Source of the DNA: Arcuatula senhousia
Taxonomy: Eukaryota; Mollusca; Bivalvia; Mytilida; Mytilidae
Direction of reading: 5' to 3'
Length of the DNA: 64,000 nt
NCBI GenBank assembly: GCA_963971305.1
Contig: OZ020305.1
Coordinates: 6,171,001-6,235,000, forward strand
Below are positions 56,701 to 64,000 of the stretch, piece after piece. Position 1 is the stretch's first letter, and every line of letters begins with the position of its first letter. The notes under the pieces were generated by a model. The model did no database searches. It saw only the letters and a program-made list of their open reading frames with translations, and was not told the DNA's origin. The position numbers and the translations under genes are program-made.

Positions 56701-59700
56701 ATGCTCCAAATAGCATATACTATTTAGCGCAACATGTCTACTTTTAGAAAATACTTAGTTTTACTCAATATTACTCATAGTTTACTCTAGCACATGATAC
56801 CGCTTGAACGGGTGATTTTTTCAGGACGCAAATTTTTTGACGTTTTTCTCGAAAAACAAGTGAAAAAAAATAAAGCTATCGGGATATATTCTGCGATGTT
56901 AAGCGCTACACGCTTATTTTTTGTTGTACTACCTTGCGCAGCATGTCGACTTTTAGAAAATACTCGATTTTAAGAAATACGACTAATAGTTTTATCAGAA
57001 AACATCATACCGCCCGAATGGAAGATTTTTTCACAGCGCCAATTTTATGACGTTTTTCCCGAAAAACAAGTAAAAAAACATGAAGATATTGTTTTGGTCT
57101 CGCGCTATTATTAGCGCTACATGCTCCAAATAGCATATACTATTTAGCGCAACATGTCTACTTTTAGAAAATACTTAGTTTTACTCAATATTACTCATAG
57201 TTTTACTCTAGCACATGATACCGCTTGAACGGGTGATTTTTTCAGGACGCAAATTTTTTGACGTTTTTCTCGAAAAACAAGTGAAAAAAAATAAAGCTAT
57301 CGGGATATATTCTGCGATGTTAAGCGCTACACGCTTATTTTTTGTTGTACTACCTTGCGCAGCATGTCGACTTTTAGAAAATACTCGATTTTAAGAAATA
57401 CGACTAATAGTTTTATCAGAAAACATCATACCGCCCGAATGGAAGATTTTTTCACAGCGCCAATTTTATGACGTTTTTCCCGAAAAACAAGTAAAAAACA
57501 TGAAGATATTGTTTTGGTCTCGCGCTATTATTAGCGCTACATGCTCCAAATAGCATATACTATTTAGCGCAACATGTCTACTTTTAGAAAATACTTAGTT
57601 TTACTCAATATTACTCATAGTTATACTCTAGCACATGATACCGCTTGAACGGGTGATTTTTTCAGGACGCAAATTTTTTGACGTTTTTCTCGAAAAACAA
57701 GTGAAAAAAAATAAAGCTATCGGGATATATTCTGCGATGTTAAGCGCTACACGCTTATTTTTTGTTGTACTACCTTGCGCAGCATGTCAACTTTTAGGAA
57801 ATACTCGATTTTAAGAAATACGACTAATAGTTTTATCAGAAAACATCATACCGCCCGAATGGAAGATTTTTTCACAGCGCCAATTTTATGACGTTTTTCC
57901 CGAAAAACAAGTAAAAAACATGAAGATATTGTTTTGGTCTCGCGCTATTATTAGCGCTACATGCTCCAAATAGCATATACTATTTAGCGCAACATGTCTA
58001 CTTTTAGAAAATACTTAGTTTTACTCAATATTACTCATAGTTTTACTCTAGCACATGATACCGCTTGAACGGGTGATTTTTTCAGGAATCAAATTTTTTG
58101 ACGTTTTTCTCGAAAAACAAGTGAAAAAAAATAAAGCTATCGGGATATATTCTGCGATGTTAAGCGCTACACGCTTATTTTTTGTTGTACTACCTTGCGC
58201 AGCATGTCGACTTTTAGAAAATACTCGATTTTAAGAAATACGACTAATAGTTTTATCAGAAAACATCATACCGCCCGAATGGAAGATTTTTTCACAGCGC
58301 CAATTTTATGACGTTTTTCCCGAAAAACAAGTAAAAAACATGAAGATATTGTTTTGGTCTCGCGCTAGTATTAGCGCTACATGCTCCAAATAGCATATAC
58401 TATTTAGCGCAACATGTCTACTTTTAGAAAATACTTAGTTTTACTCAATATTACTCATAGTTTTACTCTAGCACATGATACCGCTTGAACGGGTGATTTT
58501 TTCAGGACGCAAATTTTTTGACGTTTTTCTCGAAAAACAAGTGAAAAAAAATAAAGCTATCGGGATATATTCTGCGATGTTAAGCGCTACACGCTTATTT
58601 TTTGTTGTACTACCTTGCGCAGCATGTCGACTTTTAGAAAATACTCGATTTTAAGAAATACGACTAATAGTTTTATCAGAAAACATCATACCGCCCGAAT
58701 GGAAGATTTTTTCACAGCGCCAATTTTATGACGTTTTTCCCGAAAAACAAGTAAAAAACATGAAGATATTGTTTTGGTCTCGCGCTATTATTAGCGCTAC
58801 ATGCTCCAAATAGCATATACTATTTAGCGCAACATGTCTACTTTTAGAAAAATACTTAGTTTTACTCAATATTACTCATAGTTTTACTCTAGCACATGAT
58901 ACCGCTTGCACGGGTGATTTTTTCAGGACGCAAATTTTTTGACGTTTTTCTCGAAAAACAAGTGAAAAAAAATAAAGCTATCGGGATATATTCTGCGATG
59001 TTAAGCGCTACACGCTTATTTTTTGTTGTACTACCTTGCGCAGCATGTCGACTTTTAGAAAATACTCGATTTTAAGAAATACGACTAATAGTTTTATCAG
59101 AAAACATCATACCGCCCGAATGGAAGATTTTTTCACAGCGCCAATTTTATGACGTTTTTCCCGAAAAACAAGTAAAAAACATGAAGATATTGTTTTGGTC
59201 TCGCGCTATTATTAGCGCTACATGCTCCAAATAGCATATACTATTTAGCGCAACATGTCTACTTTTAGAAAATACTTAGTTTTACTCAATATTACTCATA
59301 GTTTTACTCTAGCACATGATACCGCTTGAACGGGTGATTTTTTCAGGACGCAATTTTTTTGACGTTTTTCTCGAAAAACAAGTGAAAAAAAAATAAAGCT
59401 ATCGGGATATATTCTGCGATGTTAAGCGCTACACGCTTATTTTTTGTTGTACTACCTTGCGCAGCATGTCGACTTTTAGAAAATACTCGATTTTAAGAAA
59501 TACGACTAATAGTTTTATCAGAAAACATCATACCGCCCGAATGGAAGATTTTTTCACAGCGCCAATTTTATGACGTTTTTCCCGAAAAACAAGTAAAAAA
59601 CATGAAGACATTGTTTTGGTCTCGCGCTATTATTAGCGCTACATGCTCCAAATAGCATATACTATTTAGCGCAACATGTCTACTTTTAGAAAATACTTAG

Positions 59701-62700
59701 TTTTACTCAATATTACTCATAGTTTTACTCTAGCACATGATACCGCTTGAACGGGTGATTTTTTCAGGACGCAAATTTTTTGACGTTTTTCTCGAAAAAC
59801 AAGTGAAAAAAAATAAAGCTATCGGGATATATTCTGCGATGTTAAGCGCTACACGCTTATTTTTTGTTGTACTACCTTGCGCAGCATGTCGACTTTTAGA
59901 AAATACTCGATTTTAAGAAATACGACTAATAGTTTTATCAGAAAACATCATACCGCCCGAATGGAAGATTTTTTCACAGCGCCAATTTTATGACGTTTTT
60001 CGCAAAAAACAAGTAAAAAACATGAAGATATTGTTTTGGTCTCGCGCTATTATTAGCGCTACATGCTCCAAATAGCATATACTATTTAGCGCAACATGTC
60101 TACTTTTAGAAAATACTTAGTTTTACTCAATATTACTCATAGTTTTACTCTAGCACATGATACCGCTTGAACGGGTGATTTTTTCAGGACGCAAATTTTT
60201 TGACGTTTTTCTCGAAAAACAAGTGAAAAAAAATAAAGCTATCGGGATATATTCTGCGATGTTAAGCGCTACACGCTTATTTTTTGTTGTACTACCTTGC
60301 GCAGCATGTCGACTTTTAGAAAATACTCGATTTTAAGAAATACGACTAATAGTTTTATCAGAAAACATCATACCGCCCGAATGGAAGATTTTTTCACAGC
60401 GCCAATTTTATGACGTTTTTCCCGAAAAACAAGTAAAAAACATGAAGATATTGTTTTGGTCTCGCGCTATTATTAGCGCTACATGCTCCAAATAGCATAT
60501 ACTATTTAGCGCAACATGTCTACTTTTAGAAAATACTTAGTTTTACTCAATATTACTCATAGTTTTACTCTAGCACATGATACCGCTTGAACGGGTGATT
60601 TTTTCAGGACGCAATTTTTTTGACGTTTTTCTCGAAAAACAAGTGAAAAAAAAATAAAGCTATCGGGATATATTCTGCGATGTTAAGCGCTACACGCTTA
60701 TTTTTTGTTGTACTACCTTGCGCAGCATGTCGACTTTTAGAAAATACTCGATTTTAAGAAATACGACTAATAGTTTTATCAGAAAACATCATACCGCCCG
60801 AATGGAAGATTTTTTCACAGCGCCAATTTTATGACGTTTTTCCCGAAAAACAAGTAAAAAACATGAAGACATTGTTTTGGTCTCGCGCTATTATTAGCGC
60901 TACATGCTCCAAATAGCATATACTATTTAGCGCAACATGTCTACTTTTAGAAAATACTTAGTTTTACTCAATATTACTCATAGTTTTACTCTAGCACATG
61001 ATACCGCTTGAACGGGTGATTTTTTCAGGACGCAAATTTTTTGACGTTTTTCTCGAAAAACAAGTGAAAAAAAATAAAGCTATCGGGATATATTCTGCGA
61101 TGTTAAGCGCTACACGCTTATTTTTTGTTGTACTACCTTGCGCAGCATGTCGACTTTTAGAAAATACTCGATTTTAAGAAATACGACTAATAGTTTTATC
61201 AGAAAACATCATACCGCCCGAATGGAAGATTTTTTCACAGCGCCAATTTTATGACGTTTTTCGCAAAAAACAAGTAAAAAACATGAAGATATTGTTTTGG
61301 TCTCGCGCTATTATTAGCGCTACATGCTCCAAATAGCATATACTATTTAGCGCAACATGTCTACTTTTAGAAAATACTTAGTTTTACTCAATATTACTCA
61401 TAGTTTTACTCTAGCACATGATACCGCTTGAACGGGTGATTTTTTCAGGACGCAAATTTTTTGACGTTTTTCTCGAAAAACAAGTGAAAAAAAATAAAGC
61501 TATCGGGATATATTCTGCGATGTTAAGCGCTACACGCTTATTTTTTGTTGTACTACCTTGCGCAGCATGTCGACTTTTAGAAAATACTCGATTTTAAGAA
61601 ATACGACTAATAGTTTTATCAGAAAACATCATACCGCCCGAATGGAAGATTTTTTCACAGCGCCAAATTTATGACGTTTTTCCCCGAAAAACAAGTAAAA
61701 AACATGAAGATATTGTTTTGGTCTCGCGCTATTATTAGCGCTACATGCTCCAAATAGCATATACTATTTAGCGCAACATGTCTACTTTTAGAAAATACTT
61801 AGTTTTACTCAATATTACTCATAGTTTTACTCTAGCACATGATACCGCTTGAACGGGTGATTTTTTCAGGACGCAAATTTTTTGACGTTTTTCTCGAAAA
61901 ACAAGTGAAAAAAAATAAAGCTATCGGGATATATTCTGCGATGTTAAGCGCTACACGCTTATTTTTTGTTGTACTACCTTGCGCAGCATGTCGACTTTTA
62001 GAAAATACTCGATTTTAAGAAATACGACTAATAGTTTTATCAGAAAACATCATACCGCCCGAATGGAAGATTTTTTCACAGCGCCAATTTTATGACGTTT
62101 TTCCCGAAAAACAAGTAAAAAACATGAAGATATTGTTTTGGTCTCGCGCTATTATTAGCGCTACATGCTCCAAATAGCATATACTATTTAGCGCAACATG
62201 TCTACTTTTAGAAAATACTTAGTTTTACGCAATATTACTCATAATTTTACTCTAGCACATGATACCGCTTGAACGGGTGATTTTTTCAGGACGCAAATTT
62301 TTTGACGTTTTTCACGAAAAACAAGTGAAAAAAAATAAAGCTATTGGGATATATTCTGCGATGTTAAGCGCTACACGCTTATTTTTTGTTGTACTACCTT
62401 GCGCAGCATGTCGACTTTTAGAAAATACTCGATTTGAAGAAATACGACTAATAGTTTTATCAGAAAACATCATACCGCCCGAATGGAAGATTTTTTCACA
62501 GCGCCAATTTTATGACGTTTTTCCCCGAAAAACAAGTAAAAAACATGAAGATATTGTTTTGGTCTCGCGCTATTATTAGCGCTACATGCTCCAAATAGCA
62601 TATTTTATTTAGCGCAACATGTCTACTTTTAGAAAATACTTAGTTTTACTCAATATTACTCATAGTTTTACTCTAGCACATGATACCGCTTGAACGGGTG

Positions 62701-64000
62701 ATTTTTTCAGGACGCAAATTTTTTGACGTTTTTCTCGAAAAACAAGTGAAAAAAAATAAAGCTATCGGGATATATTCTGCGATGTTAAGCGCTACACGCT
62801 TATTTTTTGTTGTACTACCTTGCGCAGCATGTCGACTTTTAGAAAATACTCGATTTTAAGAAATACGACTAATAGTTTTATCAGAAAACATCATACCGCC
62901 CGAATGGAAGATTTTTTCACAGCGCCAATTTTATGACGTTTTTCCCGAAAAACAAGTAAAAAACATGAAGATATTGTTTTGGTCTCGCGCTATTATTAGC
63001 GCTACATGCTCCAAATAGCATATACTATTTAGCGCAACATGTCTACTTTTAGAAAATACTTAGTTTTACGCAATATTACTCATAGTTTTACTCTAGCACA
63101 TGATACCGCTTGAACGGGTGATTTTTTCAGGACGCAAATTTTTTGACGTTTTTCTCGAAAACAAGTGAAAAAAAAATAAATCTATCGGGATATATTCTGC
63201 GATGTTAAGCGCTACACGCTTATTTTTTGTTGTGCTACCTTGCGCAGCATGTCGACTTTTAGAAAATACTCGATTTTAAGAAATACGACTAATAGTTTTA
63301 TCAGAAAACATCATACCGCCCGAATGGAAGATTTTTTCACAGCGCCAATTTTATGACGTTTTTCCCCGAAAAACAAGTAAAAAACATGAAGATATTGTTT
63401 TGGTCTCGCGCTATTATTAGCGCTACATGCTCCAAATAGCATATACTATTTAGCGCAACATGTCTACTTTTAGAAAATACTTAGTTTTACTCAATGTTAC
63501 TCATAGTTTTACTCTAGCACATGATACCGCTTGAACGGGTGTTTTTTTCAGGACGCAAATTTTTTGACGTTTTTCTCGAAAAACAAGTGAAAAAAAATAA
63601 AGCTATCGGGATATATTCTGCGATGTTAAGCGCTACACGCTTATTTTTTGTTGTACTACCTTGCGCAGCATGTCGACTTTTAGAAAATACTCGATTTTAA
63701 GAAATACGACTAATAGTTTTATCAGAAAACATCATACCGCCCGAATGGAAGATTTTTTCACAGCGCCAATTTTATGACGTTTTTCCCGAAAAACAAGTAA
63801 AAAACATGAAGATATTGTTTTGGTCTCGCGCTATTATTAGCGCTACATGCTCCAAATAGCATATACTATTTAGCGCAACATGTCTACTTTTAGAAAATAC
63901 TTAGTTTTACGCAATATTACTCATAGTTTTACTCTAGCACATGATACCGCTTGAACGGGTGATTTTTTCAGGACGCAAATTTTTTGACGTTTTTCACGAA
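47748..64000 (+). repeat. Heterogeneous part of the 421-bp satellite with higher-order repeats
   Basis: Intervals between key sites run 419-422 bp. Recurrent variants include GAAGACATTG (48673, 59604, 60865), CGCAAAAAAC (about 49070, 60002, 61262), CCCCGAAAAAC (about 49490, 61682) and TACTAAGTTTTAC (about 53390, 54231, 55912). Their ordered recurrence marks multi-unit duplications. Confidence 0.9.

Larger units (their letters stand above)
37177..64000 (+). repeat. 421-bp satellite array, runs off right edge
   Basis: About 63 units are visible, keyed by CTTGCGCAGCATGTCGAC. The unit is a dimer: half A (212 bp, for example 37617-37828) and half B (209 bp, for example 37829-38037) align over their whole length and share CATACCGC-type starts, TGACGTTTTT, CGAAAAACAAGT, GCGCTACA and ACTTTTAGAAAATACT. 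The left edge is degenerate: the first B half lacks about 50 bases, and the next A half lacks 94 bases. No convincing coding sequence is present. Frames such as 62259-62579 arise where point changes remove stops. It is possibly pericentromeric or subtelomeric, which cannot be told from sequence alone. Confidence 0.97.

Noticed and set aside
62259..62579. 106-codon ORF in the satellite
   Set aside because: Other satellite units carry stops in this frame. It is open here only because of local point changes and unit length, with no codon signal.
37551..64000. CRISPR-like regular array
   Set aside because: There are no spacers. The whole 421-bp unit repeats, and the context is an animal genome.

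Overview
The window looks like one stretch of an AT-rich bivalve mollusc chromosome; a mussel-type genome is my best guess. The reasons are a clearly animal gene split into short exons with GT-AG introns, a P2X7-intracellular-domain-like relic of a kind common in molluscs, and a dense load of small hairpin-ended and minisatellite-bearing elements resembling those described in bivalves. No bacterial gene, operon, CRISPR array, rRNA or tRNA gene was recognised.

Region 1 (1-15.2 kb). The only intact gene is the 5' part of NCAPG (condensin I subunit G/CAP-G) on the minus strand. Ten coding exons (15158 down to 284) join without a frame break into 1743 nt, 581 codons. The 3' part of the gene lies off the left edge. 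Introns 1, 2 and 3 each carry an element with an internal tandem-repeat core (174 bp, about 160 bp and about 142 bp units). Intron 8 (about 5 kb) holds a hairpin-ended MITE next to exon 8, a SINE-like repeat and twin 16-bp palindromes. Intron 9 holds a decayed partial copy of exon 9.

Region 2 (15.2-37.2 kb). This is a gene-poor repeat mosaic: small dispersed families present in two or three copies, a pair of 468-bp direct repeats differing at one base and enclosing 1.25 kb (LTR-like layout), two widely spaced inverted-repeat pairs (18.05/21.80 kb and 29.64/35.03 kb), a decayed P2X7-like pseudogene (30.6-31.37 kb), a very AT-rich segment between inverted arms (32.8-34.0 kb) and a TTAA-flanked MITE (36.5 kb). 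One 90-codon ORF at 28.6 kb, possibly a terminal exon, remains unidentified.

Region 3 (37.2-64 kb, running off the right edge). This is a satellite array with a 421-bp unit, itself an old dimer of two diverged halves (212 + 209 bp). Left of a 100-N assembly gap (47648-47747) the repeat spacing is exactly 421 bp for 23 consecutive intervals. Right of the gap unit lengths run 419-422 bp, with many point variants, some recurring as higher-order repeats. Short ORFs in this region are by-products of the repeat.
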